From positions 3,067,501 through 3,131,500 of the forward strand of contig NZ_CP046565.1 of the NCBI RefSeq assembly GCF_012769535.1: 64,000 nucleotides of DNA, read 5' to 3'. Shown in pieces: positions 16,576 through 27,214 of this stretch; the first letter of the stretch is position 1; every line of letters begins with the position of its first letter. The position numbers and the translations under genes were made by a program. Source of the DNA: Methylococcus geothermalis. Its GTDB lineage: Bacteria > Pseudomonadota > Gammaproteobacteria > Methylococcales > Methylococcaceae. The notes under the pieces are model-generated. The model saw only the letters and a program-made list of their open reading frames with translations, was not told the origin of the DNA and did not search any database.

Positions 16576-18792
16576 TCAACGCTGGCCAGTCGGCGCGAGG
16601 ATGCGCCAGCACACATGGATTTTAGGGTTGCGCTCGAAGTCCTTCGGCAAGGTGAGGCGGCTGATGTCCTCGACCGCACAGCCTGCCAGCACCGTTTCAT
16701 CCAGTTTGAATTTGCGGTAGTTGGTGGAAAAGATCAGGAGGCCACCGGGTTCGAGCAGAGACACGGCTTTTTTCAGCAGCGGGCCCTGGTCTCGCTGGAT
16801 GTCGAAACTGCCGGCCATGCGCTTGGAATTGGAGAAGGTCGGCGGGTCGAGGAAGATCAGTCCATAGCGACGGGCGCGGCTCGTGGCTGCATCCAGCCAT
16901 TCCAGGCAGTCGGCTTGGATGCGCAGGTTGTCGCGTTCGGCGAGTCCGTTCAGCGCCAGGTTGCGGCCGGCCCAGTCGAGATAGGTGTGCGACATGTCCA
17001 CCGTGGTGGTCGAGGCCGCGCCGCCGCCGGCCGCATACACCGTCGCCGTGCCCGTATAGGCGAACAGGTTGAGGACATGGCGGCCGCGGGCGGCCTGCTG
17101 GATCAGGCCCCGCGTGATGCGGTGGTCCAGGAACAATCCGGTGTCCAGGTAGTCCTCGAAGTTGACCCAGAATCGCCAGCCGCCCTCCTCCACCACGTGG
17201 AAATGCGCAGTCTGGTCCTGCTTGCCGTACTGCGCCTCGCCCTTCTGGCGTCTGCGCACCTTGAGGTAGATCTGCTCGCGCGGCACCTGCAGTACCTCCG
17301 GGATCATGGCCATGGCCCCGGCCAGCCGGGCCTCCGCCTTGGCCGGGTCGACGCTGGAAGGGGCCTCGTATTCCTGCACATGGACCCAGAGCTTCTCGCC
17401 CTGATAGAGGTCCACCGCGACGGCGAATTCGGGCAGATCGGCGTCGTACAGCCGGTAGCAACTCACCCCGCTCTTGCGCGCCCAGCTCCCCAGGCTGCGC
17501 AAATTCTTGCGCAACCGGTTGGCGAACATCTCGGCCTGTTCCGCCGGAAATGCGCCGCGCCCGGCTTTTCCCATGATCTGCCTCAGCTTCTTCTGGCCTT
17601 CGGTCTCCGGGGCGCCGGAGCGCGGGGTGAAGAATCGTTCGGGCTCGATCTCGAACAGGAACAATCGGCACTCCAGTGCGCCGTTGTAGAGCGTGTAGTA
17701 ACGGCTTGCCCGTACTCCGATCTGGAAGGCCAGCTCGACATTCCCCGTCAGCAGGGCGGCTTTCCAGCCCTGGAAGTGCTGCTGCAGCGTCTCGCCGAAT
17801 GCGCGGTAGACCGGACTCAGGCTCTCGAGATCGCCCAGCCGCTCGCCGTAGGGCGGATTGACCACGACGAGCCCCTTCGTCCCCTTCGGGCGCGCATCGG
17901 CAGCGGCCCTGCGTTCGACGTGGATCTTGCCGCGCAGCCCCGCCCTGTCGATGTTGTTGAGGGCCAGATGGATGGCGCGGCGGTCCAGGTCGTAGCCGAG
18001 GATGGGCGGGAGGCGCGCCAGCCCGGCAACGCCCCGCTCCCGGGCCTCGTCCAGCAACTTCTGCCACAGGTCGATGTCATGCCCTTTCCATGCCAGGAAG
18101 CCGTAGTGGCCTCGCAGCAGGCCGGGCGCGAGATCCGCGGCGAGCATTGCGCCCTCGATCAGCAAGGTGGCGGAACCGCACATGGGATCGATCAGGCTGC
18201 CACCCTGGGCGGCGACCTCCGGCCAACCCGCGCGGAGCAGCACCGCCGCCGCCAGGTTCTCCTTGAGCGGCGCCGGCCCCGCCTCGGTGCGGTAGCCGCG
18301 CCGGTGCAGGCTGTCGCCCGAGAGGTCGAGACTGAGCACGGCCTGGTCGGCGTCCAGATGCAGGTTGATGCGGATGTCCGGCTGTTCGAGCTGCACCGAG
18401 GGCCGCCGGCCGAGGCGGTCGAGGAACTGGTCGGCGATCGCATCCTTGACCTTCTGGGCGCCGAACAAGGTATGGGTGATGGCCGAGCGGCGGGAGGAAA
18501 AATCGATGGCGATGGTCGCCTCGGGCTCGAAATGCCGGGCCCAATCGGTGCGCTGCACGCCGTCGTACAGCGCCTCCGGCGTCGCGGCGGCGAAGCGGTC
18601 CAGCGGCATCAGTATCCGGTTGGCCAGCCGCGACCACAGGCAGGCGCGGTAGGCCGTCTCGAGCGTGCCGCGGAATTCGACCCCGGCGCGGGTTTCCTTG
18701 ACGGACTCGGCTCCAAGGCCGTCCAGTTCACGGGCAAGCAGAGGCTCCAGGCCCTTGGGGGCCGTGGCGAAAAAATCACGGGTCGTTGGCAT
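16576..18792 (-). CDS. rlmL: Bifunctional 23S rRNA methyltransferase RlmKL
   Basis: Two fused methyltransferases modifying 23S rRNA: RlmL makes m2G2445 and RlmK makes m7G2069 (E. coli numbering). The 738 residues begin with a THUMP domain (about 45-155). The RlmL domain follows with the SAM motif DPMCGSATLLIE and the catalytic NPPYGER (about 310-317). The RlmK domain from about 420 has LNLFAYTGTATVYAAGGGA and DPPTFSNSKRM. Full length agrees with E. coli RlmKL (702). Confidence 0.95.
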   Translation of the reverse strand: MPTTRDFFATAPKGLEPLLARELDGLGAESVKETRAGVEFRGTLETAYRACLWSRLANRILMPLDRFAAATPEALYDGVQRTDWARHFEPEATIAIDFSSRRSAITHTLFGAQKVKDAIADQFLDRLGRRPSVQLEQPDIRINLHLDADQAVLSLDLSGDSLHRRGYRTEAGPAPLKENLAAAVLLRAGWPEVAAQGGSLIDPMCGSATLLIEGAMLAADLAPGLLRGHYGFLAWKGHDIDLWQKLLDEARERGVAGLARLPPILGYDLDRRAIHLALNNIDRAGLRGKIHVERRAAADARPKGTKGLVVVNPPYGERLGDLESLSPVYRAFGETLQQHFQGWKAALLTGNVELAFQIGVRASRYYTLYNGALECRLFLFEIEPERFFTPRSGAPETEGQKKLRQIMGKAGRGAFPAEQAEMFANRLRKNLRSLGSWARKSGVSCYRLYDADLPEFAVAVDLYQGEKLWVHVQEYEAPSSVDPAKAEARLAGAMAMIPEVLQVPREQIYLKVRRRQKGEAQYGKQDQTAHFHVVEEGGWRFWVNFEDYLDTGLFLDHRITRGLIQQAARGRHVLNLFAYTGTATVYAAGGGAASTTTVDMSHTYLDWAGRNLALNGLAERDNLRIQADCLEWLDAATSRARRYGLIFLDPPTFSNSKRMAGSFDIQRDQGPLLKKAVSLLEPGGLLIFSTNYRKFKLDETVLAGCAVEDISRLTLPKDFERNPKIHVCWRILAPTGQR

Positions 18793-18808
18793 GATGAATC
18801 GATCGAAC

Positions 18809-20098
18809 TCAGGATTGGGCCGAGGCCACCCAGTCGCGCAGGCTCGTCCCGGCCAGCTGGGCGGACAGTGAGGTTTCGGCGGCAGCCATTCCGAGCGCCA
18901 CCGGCGCCGGAAGCGGCAAGGTGCCCTCGCCTCCGCGCAGGGCTTCGAGCACCTCGAGCACGGCTATAGCGCCCGGATCACGGGCGGGCAGAAAGCCCGG
19001 ACGGCCGTGGTCGATGGCGACGATGAAGCCGGCCTGCTGCAGCAGCGCCAGCAGTTCCCCCGTCAGGACTTCGGGCAAATGGAGCGATTCGGCCAGATCG
19101 GCGAGGCTCGGGGGCTTTTGTCCGGCCAGGAAGCGCTGGACGATCAGGTACAGGATCGCCAGGCCACCACGTTCCCACAGGCGATTGTCCGCCCGCGCCC
19201 TTCCGGCCGACTGGCCGAGGCATTGGGGATTCTGAAAGAAAAAACTGCTTTGCGCACCCAGCAGCACGATGAGCCAGCTCACATACAGCCACACCATGAA
19301 CAGCACCAGGATGGCAAAGCTGGAATAGACCGCATGATATTGCGACGAACCGGCGACGAACTCTCCGAACACCCAGCCGGCCACTTCCCACATCGCCCCG
19401 GCGACGACGCCGCCGAACAGCGCGGAGCGCAGCTTGACTCGTGCACTGGGGATGACCCGGTAGAACAGGGTAAAGGCCAGGATGATCGCCGCATACGGCA
19501 GCACATGATCCGCCAGGCTCCAGGCCCATCCGGCCGCGCCGCGTCCGCTGTGGCGGCCCAAGAGTCCCGTCATGCTGCCGAAGGCTGAAAACAGCAGCAG
19601 CGGGCCGACCAGGGTGAAGCTCAGGTAGTCGCCGAGCCGGCGCCAGAGGTTGCGGGAAGTGCGCGTGCGCCAGACATGGTTGAAGGACTCCTCGATCTTG
19701 TCCAGCATGGTGATGCTGACGTAGAAGAGGAACAGGAAACCCAGAAAGCCGAGCACCCCCACCTTCAGCCGCTTGACCGAGTCGATGATGGCATCCTTCA
19801 CCTGGTCGGCGTTGACACCCAGGGGTTCGAGCAGTTCCGACAGCAGCGGCTCCAGCTCGGTATGCGCACCGAAGGCCTTCAGTACGGAAAATGCCACGGC
19901 GAGCAGTGGAATGAGGGCCAGCAGGCTGGTGTACACCAGGCTCATGGCGCGGTAGTCCAGCCCGCCTGCGCGAATTTCGCCAAGCAGCGCGAGGACCCAG
20001 CGCAGAACGAGGGCAAGGCCGCGGCGCACCGTCTGGTACGCCTCGCGGACCAAGGTCCGGTGGGATAGGTTCATCTTAAAAAAAATCGAATGTGTCAC
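18809..20098 (-). CDS. YihY/BrkB-family inner-membrane protein
   Basis: A 429-residue protein with about six hydrophobic segments in the first 290 residues (AMSLVYTSLLALIPLLAVAF, VLGFLGFLFLFYVSITMLDK, VLFMVWLYVSWLIVLLGAQ) and a soluble C-terminal domain. The early LVYTSLLALIPLLAV motif is typical of the YihY/BrkB (UPF0761) family. Older annotations call these ribonuclease BN, which is an error. The start is a GTG whose codon overlaps the TGA of the SLT gene upstream; a downstream ATG at 20074 is possible but follows an A/T run with no ribosome site. The cellular role is unknown. Confidence 0.8.
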   Translation of the reverse strand: MTHSIFFKMNLSHRTLVREAYQTVRRGLALVLRWVLALLGEIRAGGLDYRAMSLVYTSLLALIPLLAVAFSVLKAFGAHTELEPLLSELLEPLGVNADQVKDAIIDSVKRLKVGVLGFLGFLFLFYVSITMLDKIEESFNHVWRTRTSRNLWRRLGDYLSFTLVGPLLLFSAFGSMTGLLGRHSGRGAAGWAWSLADHVLPYAAIILAFTLFYRVIPSARVKLRSALFGGVVAGAMWEVAGWVFGEFVAGSSQYHAVYSSFAILVLFMVWLYVSWLIVLLGAQSSFFFQNPQCLGQSAGRARADNRLWERGGLAILYLIVQRFLAGQKPPSLADLAESLHLPEVLTGELLALLQQAGFIVAIDHGRPGFLPARDPGAIAVLEVLEALRGGEGTLPLPAPVALGMAAAETSLSAQLAGTSLRDWVASAQS

Positions 20099-20679
20099 TC
20101 CGCTGCCGCCTCCAGTTCGGGCCGGCAGCGGTACAGTTGCCGTTCGTAATTTTGGGCCGTCGCCGCCACCTTGCGGGCGATGCTCAACAGCCAGGGCTTG
20201 GACACATGGCTCCGGCGCCGCCAGCCTCCCCAGCCTTCATGATAGGCGAGATACAGGTTGTAGGCGTCGTGTTTGGGGATGCCCAGACGGCTCTGCGATT
20301 GATGCGCATACCAGCCGATGAAGTCGGCGACGTCCGCCAGATCGTCCCGGTCGCCGCCCGAATGGCCACTCTTCTGGGTGTAAAGGTCCCAAGTGCCGTC
20401 CAGGACTTGGCCATAGCCGTAGGCCGAGGTCGGGTGCCACAGCGGGATCCCCAGGAACCGGACCCGCGGCGGCCTGGCATCTTCCTCGAAGGCCGACTCG
20501 TGCTTGATGATCGCCATCTGCACGGGAATGGGCAGCCCCCATTTCTGCTCCGCCTGGCGCGCCCCTTCGTACCAGTCGTCCTTTTCCCTGAAAATCGAGC
20601 AGATGTCGGCGGGGTCGCGGGGTGGCGCAGTGGCGCAACCCGCCATGACGAGCAATCCCAGCACGAGCCTCTTCCTCAT
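20095..20679 (-). CDS. Lipoprotein with lytic transglycosylase-like (SLT) fold
   Basis: A 194-residue protein with a short signal peptide and probable lipid attachment at Cys15 (LVMAGC). The sequence PVQMAIIKHESAFEEDARP puts a candidate catalytic glutamate at Glu61, in the ExSxF context of goose-lysozyme/SLT proteins. SAYGYGQVLDGTW matches the GLMQ-like motif and NLYLAYHEGWGGW the third motif. It probably cleaves or binds peptidoglycan. It is translationally coupled to the YihY-type gene and lies 43 bases from the DUF3131 gene. Confidence 0.75.
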   Translation of the reverse strand: MRKRLVLGLLVMAGCATAPPRDPADICSIFREKDDWYEGARQAEQKWGLPIPVQMAIIKHESAFEEDARPPRVRFLGIPLWHPTSAYGYGQVLDGTWDLYTQKSGHSGGDRDDLADVADFIGWYAHQSQSRLGIPKHDAYNLYLAYHEGWGGWRRRSHVSKPWLLSIARKVAATAQNYERQLYRCRPELEAAAE

Positions 20680-20722
20680 GAGTCTTTCGGCAATGCCGGA
20701 GGAGTCCGGTCAATGGCCGCCG

Positions 20723-22240
20723 TCAGCGGTGTTTCTTTGCCGGTTTGGCGCCCGATTCCCGGGATTTCGAGCCCTGTTTAGCGGACGCCCTGGAGGCGGA
20801 GGAACTCCCTTTTACCTTCCTGGTTCTGGCATGCCCGTCCTTGGCTTGACGGCCTGGGCCGGACTGGACTGCCGGCTTGAGCCGGGCCGTCTTGGCATCC
20901 CCGCCGCGCTCCGCCGACGGAAGCGCGGCCGCGGGAGATTCGGCGTGTTCGGTCGGAGCGTAAACCGCCACCAGCGCGCCAAACTGCCGGTAATGCAGAG
21001 CCTCCAGCACCATGGCGTTGGTGTTGACGCTCATCGCCCTGTTCGGGCGTTCCATGGATTCATACCAGCCACCATACCAACCCTGTTCGGGATCGAACAG
21101 GCTGGCCGCCTTGTCCGCCAGTTGCCGGCTGTAGTCCGCATCGTACAAGGCATACCAGGCGACGGCGTCGCCGGCGCTCAGAAAGCGGAAGGGGGCGGCG
21201 TCCTTGGCATCCACCGTGAGCGTCTGCCATGGCTTAGCCTTCGCATACACGGTGTTGTAGACGAAATACGGCGCCTCGTCGACCTGGCCGGAACTGGCCG
21301 CCGTCAATTTTCCGGTGGCCTTGAAGCGGTTTTCCTGGGCGCGGAAAATCCGCCAGGCGTCCTCCCGCCCGGAACGATCCCAGCCGAATTCCAGCCCTTC
21401 GAGGATATAGGGTTCGCCGACGGTGTAGTTGCGGGAGGAAGACTTTTCCGGCGGCCGCTGGTCGATCGGAACCCGCACGCCCTGGACCTTGGCGTACCCG
21501 TAAGGCCCCGTGGACACGCCGCTCCCGAGCAGCGCCATGGCTTTCGCCGCATAGGCTTCGTAACCGCCCCGCCCTTCCTGCGGATAGTCGACCTGCCCCG
21601 GTGCGTCGACGGCTGCGCCAGTGAGTACGCCCTCCCGAACCAGGCGGTCGAGCCGCCAGCGCCGCACCACCGCGCTTGCCTCGGCGGCATGCCCCGGATA
21701 GTTCCAGACGATGATGTGCAACGGAACCAGTAAACGGGCAATGTCGACCGCGGACCAACCGACACCCTGCTCCGACGGCTGGCCTTCGGCATCGGCCATG
21801 GCCAGCGTTTCGGTGTGATAGAAACGGTTGGGAAGTTCGCCCTGGAACAAGGCAATCCTTGCGAGAGCGTTCAGAGCCCGACCCAGACGCTGATCGAACT
21901 CCACTCTGTCGATCACACCGAGGCGATAGGCCGAAATCATGGCGAGCAGGTAGGAGCCGGTATCCCACAGCGTGGTGACGGGACGGCCATCGGCCGCATT
22001 GGCCAGACCCGTCTCGTCCTGACAGTTGCGCTGGAAATAGCGCCAGGCGGCCCGAGCCCAGCGGGTTTCTTCCTCCAACAATGCGCCGCGGCGGGGAGCG
22101 GGTATTTCTCCGCTGGGGAGCGGCGGGGAAGCCTCGCGGGACGGCAATTCCAGCCGGGATGCCAGCACCGCGGCGGTCAGGAGCCCCAGGATCACCACGA
22201 GGTGGTGGCGGGCGGCGAGTAAAGCGTTCGGAAAACTCAT
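20723..22240 (-). CDS. DUF3131 domain protein, probable exopolysaccharide partner
   Basis: A 505-residue protein with one N-terminal membrane helix (HHLVVILGLLTAAVLASRL). A DUF3131-like region follows (about 55-400), with WARAAWRYFQRNCQDETGL, TTLWDTGSYLLAM, WSAVDIARLLVPL and an Ala/Trp-rich repeat pattern of alpha/alpha barrel type. A Lys/Ser/Ala-rich basic tail of about 75 residues ends in KKHR. Its start codon overlaps the stop of the glycosyltransferase upstream, indicating a joint function. DUF3131 proteins commonly accompany membrane glycosyltransferases; a glycoside-cleaving role is suspected for the fold but not shown. Confidence 0.75.
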   Translation of the reverse strand: MSFPNALLAARHHLVVILGLLTAAVLASRLELPSREASPPLPSGEIPAPRRGALLEEETRWARAAWRYFQRNCQDETGLANAADGRPVTTLWDTGSYLLAMISAYRLGVIDRVEFDQRLGRALNALARIALFQGELPNRFYHTETLAMADAEGQPSEQGVGWSAVDIARLLVPLHIIVWNYPGHAAEASAVVRRWRLDRLVREGVLTGAAVDAPGQVDYPQEGRGGYEAYAAKAMALLGSGVSTGPYGYAKVQGVRVPIDQRPPEKSSSRNYTVGEPYILEGLEFGWDRSGREDAWRIFRAQENRFKATGKLTAASSGQVDEAPYFVYNTVYAKAKPWQTLTVDAKDAAPFRFLSAGDAVAWYALYDADYSRQLADKAASLFDPEQGWYGGWYESMERPNRAMSVNTNAMVLEALHYRQFGALVAVYAPTEHAESPAAALPSAERGGDAKTARLKPAVQSGPGRQAKDGHARTRKVKGSSSASRASAKQGSKSRESGAKPAKKHR

Positions 22241-24054
22241 GCCTGAGCCTCTTGCGTGTCAGATGACTCGATGGGAACGCTCCGCGCCGAAAGGCTCACG
22301 GTGCCCGACAACAGAACGACGTTGTAAAGTCCCCACATGCCATTGGCGAGCAGGCCGCCGGGGTCCGCATGGCTGCCGAACATCAAACGCGCCAGGGCGA
22401 AAAACATCCCTCCGAGGGTCAAGGCCGTCGCCGCGATGCGGAATTCCGCCAGCCGGGACAAATCGCGCGCCCGGTTGCTTCTGGATGCCGCGGGGAAGCG
22501 CCGCCCGCGCAGCACCGACCATAAGGCATGCAGATCCACCGGCAGCAAGGCCAGCGAGGCCGCCCGCTGCCGGAAGCAGGGCACACCCCAGGTGCCCACC
22601 ATCATGGCCAGTTCCGCGGCCAATAGAAACGGAAGGAGATGGCTGAAAAAGGCCGACGAATAGGCCTCGACCGGCGCGATGCCGGTATACAGAAAAACCA
22701 TCGGCGCCAATAGAAAGGCCGAGTGCCACAGGCAGCCGAAGGAGGACCACAGGGTCTGGGCATACATCAGCCGTTGCGTCAGACTCAGGCCGCGGGAAAC
22801 AACGGGATTGTCGCGCAATGCGATTTCCTGCAGGCCGAGGGTGCGGCGGAAACGGCGGACGACGGCGTCGCGCGGACTCTGCGGCGAAAGCATTTTCGAC
22901 TCGATGCGCGGATGCAGCACTGAACTCCAGTTCCGGTCACGGCAGCCATGCAGCACCACCGAGGCGTAGAAATGTTCGGACTCGCGCAGATGATACGGCG
23001 CCACCCCGGCATCGGCCGCCGCCTGACGCGTCACGGTCTCGACGAAATCGGCTCGGCACTCCTGGTCGCTGATTCCCTTCGCGAGCCGCCCGACCTCTTT
23101 GCCGACGCGCCGGGCCCGCGCCAAATCCACGGCATCCATGAGGGCGTCACTGCGGTAGACTGCGCCTGCGCCGCACGAATACGCCGCGTCGGCCCGGTTG
23201 CGCCGGCGCTGGATCACCCCGAAAAACAAGGACGGATCACTGCCGAACGGATCCCTGCCGACCCGTACCGGCCCGGCCACCGCCTCGAAGGCTCGTCCCA
23301 AGGCGAAACCCGTGGGGCCGAAACGACGGCCCAGCACATCGCCCAGGGGAGCGCCTTCGGGAATGTCGCAATACCAATGCGGCGTCTGCACCCAGGCCAC
23401 GTCCGGGTCCCGGAAGTAGCCCAGGGTATGCTCCAGGAAGGAGGGAAACAGCCGGGTATCGGCGTCGCAGAACACGATGAAATCCCCTTGCGTCTGCTCG
23501 ACGATCCGGCGCAGATTGTGCGTCCCCAGGCCATCCTGCTCCTCCGGCACGAGGTAGGCCACCTCCAGGGACTCCGCAAGCTGCTTCATGGCGGGGCGGC
23601 GGGCTGCATCGTACAGATGCAGCCGTATGTCGATCGGATAGGGGTAATTCAGCTTTTTCGCATCTTCCAGACTCAGGCGAACCAGAGCCGCATCCTCGTC
23701 GCAGGTAGCGACACACACATCGACGGCGAGCGGACGATGAGGAGCGGCAAGATCGGAAACGCACTCGGAAATCCAGTAGGGCGCCGGACGCGAAGGCCGG
23801 TCGGCTATCCGCCACAGGTTGAAGGCGAGCAAGGCCCAGGCCAGATAGGCGCAGCTTTCGGCGAAAGCCAGGGGCACCGACAACCACAACGCACGCTCGT
23901 TCAGGGACGAACTCCAGCGCCAGGCCAGATACCAAGCCCCCAGCACCAGCGCCACCGTCGCCAGATACTGGTAAAGCGACTCGCGCCACAGCGACCAGGG
24001 TAGCGGCTCAGGCGCCGGACGCTCCTCGAACCTTTCGAAATATTGCCCCATCAT
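22237..24054 (-). CDS. Membrane family 2 glycosyltransferase (cellulose-synthase-like)
   Basis: A 605-residue inner-membrane processive-type glycosyltransferase. Two N-terminal helices (about 30-85) precede a GT2 domain with VDVCVATCDED (111-121), the DxD motif FCDADTR (Asp197, Asp199) and CGAGAVYRSDAL. Several helices follow to the C-terminus. The usual acceptor motif EDxxTS appears as EHFYAS, and QRxRW as QRLMY, so key positions have drifted and activity is not certain. ATG 24054 is preceded by GGGGCAAG; a frame extension to 24171 enters the groEL terminator and is rejected. The product polymer is unknown. Confidence 0.78.
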   Translation of the reverse strand: MMGQYFERFEERPAPEPLPWSLWRESLYQYLATVALVLGAWYLAWRWSSSLNERALWLSVPLAFAESCAYLAWALLAFNLWRIADRPSRPAPYWISECVSDLAAPHRPLAVDVCVATCDEDAALVRLSLEDAKKLNYPYPIDIRLHLYDAARRPAMKQLAESLEVAYLVPEEQDGLGTHNLRRIVEQTQGDFIVFCDADTRLFPSFLEHTLGYFRDPDVAWVQTPHWYCDIPEGAPLGDVLGRRFGPTGFALGRAFEAVAGPVRVGRDPFGSDPSLFFGVIQRRRNRADAAYSCGAGAVYRSDALMDAVDLARARRVGKEVGRLAKGISDQECRADFVETVTRQAAADAGVAPYHLRESEHFYASVVLHGCRDRNWSSVLHPRIESKMLSPQSPRDAVVRRFRRTLGLQEIALRDNPVVSRGLSLTQRLMYAQTLWSSFGCLWHSAFLLAPMVFLYTGIAPVEAYSSAFFSHLLPFLLAAELAMMVGTWGVPCFRQRAASLALLPVDLHALWSVLRGRRFPAASRSNRARDLSRLAEFRIAATALTLGGMFFALARLMFGSHADPGGLLANGMWGLYNVVLLSGTVSLSARSVPIESSDTQEAQA

Positions 24055-24153
24055 CTTGCCCCGCAATGACAGATCGGCCCGGCGGTGCGGCCTGCCGAGG
24101 CCGAGATAGTAAGGCAGAACCGCCGGCACCGGAAGCTCACCGGCTGCCGCACA

Positions 24154-24194
24154 TAAAAGGAAAGGCCCCACCCGTCGCGGGTGGGGCCTTTCCT
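24154..24194 (-). terminator. Strong intrinsic terminator of groESL
   Basis: A perfect 17-bp stem (arms 24158-24174 and 24178-24194) closes on a three-base loop. On the minus strand it runs into TTTTAT. It lies 30 bases after the groEL stop. The perfect stem may also fire for transcripts arriving from the other direction. Confidence 0.92.
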
Positions 24195-24224
24195 AAGACC
24201 TTGGAACGGCTTGCGAGCCTTGGC

Positions 24225-25877
<1,653 letters not shown>

Positions 25878-25933
25878 TTACCTGCGATATTGATGATTAG
25901 GAAAGGCTTGGAAAGCTGCGGGTGAGCGGAGCA

Positions 25934-26224
25934 TCAGCTCTCGAGTACGGCCAGAATGTCGTCCTCACGCATCACCACCACATCTTCTCCGTCGACCTTG
26001 ACCTCGGTGCCGGCATATTTGCCGAACAGGACCTTGTCACCCACCTTGACCTGCAGGGCGCGCACCTCACCGTTGTCGAGAACCTTGCCATTGCCGACGG
26101 CCAGGATCTCGCCCCGCATCGGCTTCTCCGCAGCGCTGTCGGGAATCACGATGCCGCCTGCACTGGTGCGTTCCTCTTCCAGACGCTTGACGATGACACG
26201 ATCATGCAAAGGACGAATTTTCAC
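25934..26224 (-). CDS. groS: Co-chaperonin GroES (10 kDa)
   Basis: Heptameric lid of GroEL, 96 residues. It begins [17 protein letters not shown] and includes the mobile loop [13 protein letters not shown] and the roof and core segment [20 protein letters not shown]. The start is GTG, placed by an AGGAGG site five bases upstream and by homology; the frame is open further upstream through the CIRCE region but without homology. Confidence 0.97.
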   Translation of the reverse strand: MKIRPLHDRVIVKRLEEERTSAGGIVIPDSAAEKPMRGEILAVGNGKVLDNGEVRALQVKVGDKVLFGKYAGTEVKVDGEDVVVMREDDILAVLES

Positions 26225-26286
26225 GGTAACCTCCTGAATTCCTGATGAAGTCGACTGAAAGACCAAGGGCGCTTCCGACCGGGCTG

Positions 26287-26313
26287 TTAGCACTCCCTTG
26301 AAGTGAGTGCCAA
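26287..26313 (-). promoter_or_regulatory. CIRCE operator of groESL (HrcA site)
   Basis: TTAGCACTC, nine spacer bases, then GAGTGCCAA: the CIRCE inverted repeat with a single mismatch in the second arm (consensus GAGTGCTAA). It lies 63-89 bases before the groES start and covers the predicted transcription start, so HrcA binding would block initiation. No hrcA gene is in this window. Confidence 0.92.
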
Positions 26314-26341
26314 ATGATAGCCACGGACGGCGAGCTGTCAA
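26314..26341 (-). promoter_or_regulatory. Housekeeping promoter of groESL
   Basis: On the minus strand a perfect TTGACA (-35), 16 bases, then TATCAT (-10). The expected transcription start is about 7 bases on, inside the CIRCE element. This fits HrcA-type control by repression of a sigma-70 promoter; I saw no clear sigma-32 sequence. Confidence 0.8.
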
Positions 26342-26378
26342 GCGTTCGGGCTATCCGGGCCGTTGTCGCGCCGCACAT

Positions 26379-26413
26379 GATTTGAAAAATCGCGGTTCAC
26401 GGTTTGAAAAACC
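26379..26413. repeat. Tandem mini-palindromes GATTT-GAA-AAATC / GGTTT-GAA-AAACC
   Basis: Two 13-base palindromes share the same three-base loop GAA and are nine bases apart. Each has a 5-bp stem. They lie between the groES promoter and the transposase remnant and may be the scar of a mobile element end. No further copies were noticed in the window. Confidence 0.3.
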
Positions 26414-26505
26414 AAAGCAGCCCGATCCGGTGCGCGGATAGCCGCAGAAACGCAAACGGATTGCAGATGAAGCATGAACTGGCATGAGTGGGCGGAGCGA
26501 ATCTT

Positions 26506-26886
26506 CTATCTCCAAGCCGCCTTGATGTGCTCTTTGATCGTCTCGACGGTGTACTTCTTGCCGTCGTCGGATTCCGCCGGGACCTTCTTGGGGTTCTCGT
26601 CAGCAACTTGAATGAACGTGCCGGCTATCCGAGGGTTCGACTTCCCCATATCCGGCAAAGGCGGCACCCGCGACGGGCGCGTGTTCCCCTTCTTCCAGCC
26701 CTCGATACCGCACGCCCGATAGCGCCGGCGCCAGAGACTCAGCGTCGGATTGCTCACCTTGAGCGTCTCCATGATCTCCCGGGTCGAACGACCCGCCGCC
26801 GTCATCAGGACGATACGCGCCCGCAAGGTTTGTTTATCGCCCACGGCCCGACTTGACCCAATGCGTGAGTATCGCAAGCCCCCCAT
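26506..26886 (-). pseudogene. Truncated IS630-family-like transposase, chimeric C-terminus
   Basis: The 126-residue frame contains the N-terminal helix-turn-helix typical of IS630 transposases: TLRARIVLMTAAGRSTREIM, then LKVSNPTLSLWRRRYRACGI and RPSRVPPLP. After that the match stops, and an unrelated charged tail follows (GKKYTVETIKEHIKAAWR). The DDE catalytic domain is missing, so it cannot transpose. I found no terminal inverted repeats or target-site duplication that could be trusted. It sits in a patch between groES and tRNA-Glu. Confidence 0.6.
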
Positions 26887-27214
26887 CTCTCCGGTTCAAT
26901 CGTCACCGGCTTTCCCCTCAGCGAATGCCGATCCCCCGCCAATGGCCCACGGTGTGCGAGCGGCTGCCGTTTTCGGAGTGGACAGCGCAGATGCTCAGGA
27001 AGGTTGCGGATGCCCGAGGCTTTCAGATACGAAAGTGCTTCTTTGCCCACCTCCCGGTACCCCTCTACGAACTCACGAAGCGGTCGGATGGGGAAAAATG
27101 GGATGGAGGTGGCAGACTAAAGCGGCGAATTCGCCCATCATGTTCCGCATGAAGCCGCAGGCGTGTTTCCGCCTTTTCGCGTCCGGCCGCCGCATGGTAA
27201 GGCTATTGATTCTA
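26887..27214. other. Accessory-looking gap with no assignable gene
   Basis: A minus-strand frame, open after a TAG and with only a GTG as possible start, reads plausibly at first (REFVEGYREVGKEALSYLKA). It then turns into Arg/His/Pro-rich sequence without family resemblance and overlaps the transposase remnant. I see no ribosome site and no homology. It is best regarded as decayed DNA next to a tRNA gene, a frequent insertion place. Confidence 0.4.

Noticed and set aside
16615-18969. 784-codon open frame on the plus strand
   Set aside because: It is the antisense of rlmKL and the start of the next gene. High GC produces long mirror frames; the translated sequence has no domain character.
24055-24171. 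Longer N-terminus for the family 2 glycosyltransferase
   Set aside because: The extension reads through the groEL terminator stem and lacks a ribosome site; the ATG pair at 24054/24051 is better placed.
26379-26413. Start of a CRISPR or repeat array
   Set aside because: Only two short, non-identical palindromes; no spacer periodicity and no cas genes.
26805-27050. 81-codon minus-strand frame with GTG start
   Set aside because: The first residues look plausible, but most is Arg/His/Pro-rich, it overlaps the transposase remnant, and no family is recognised.
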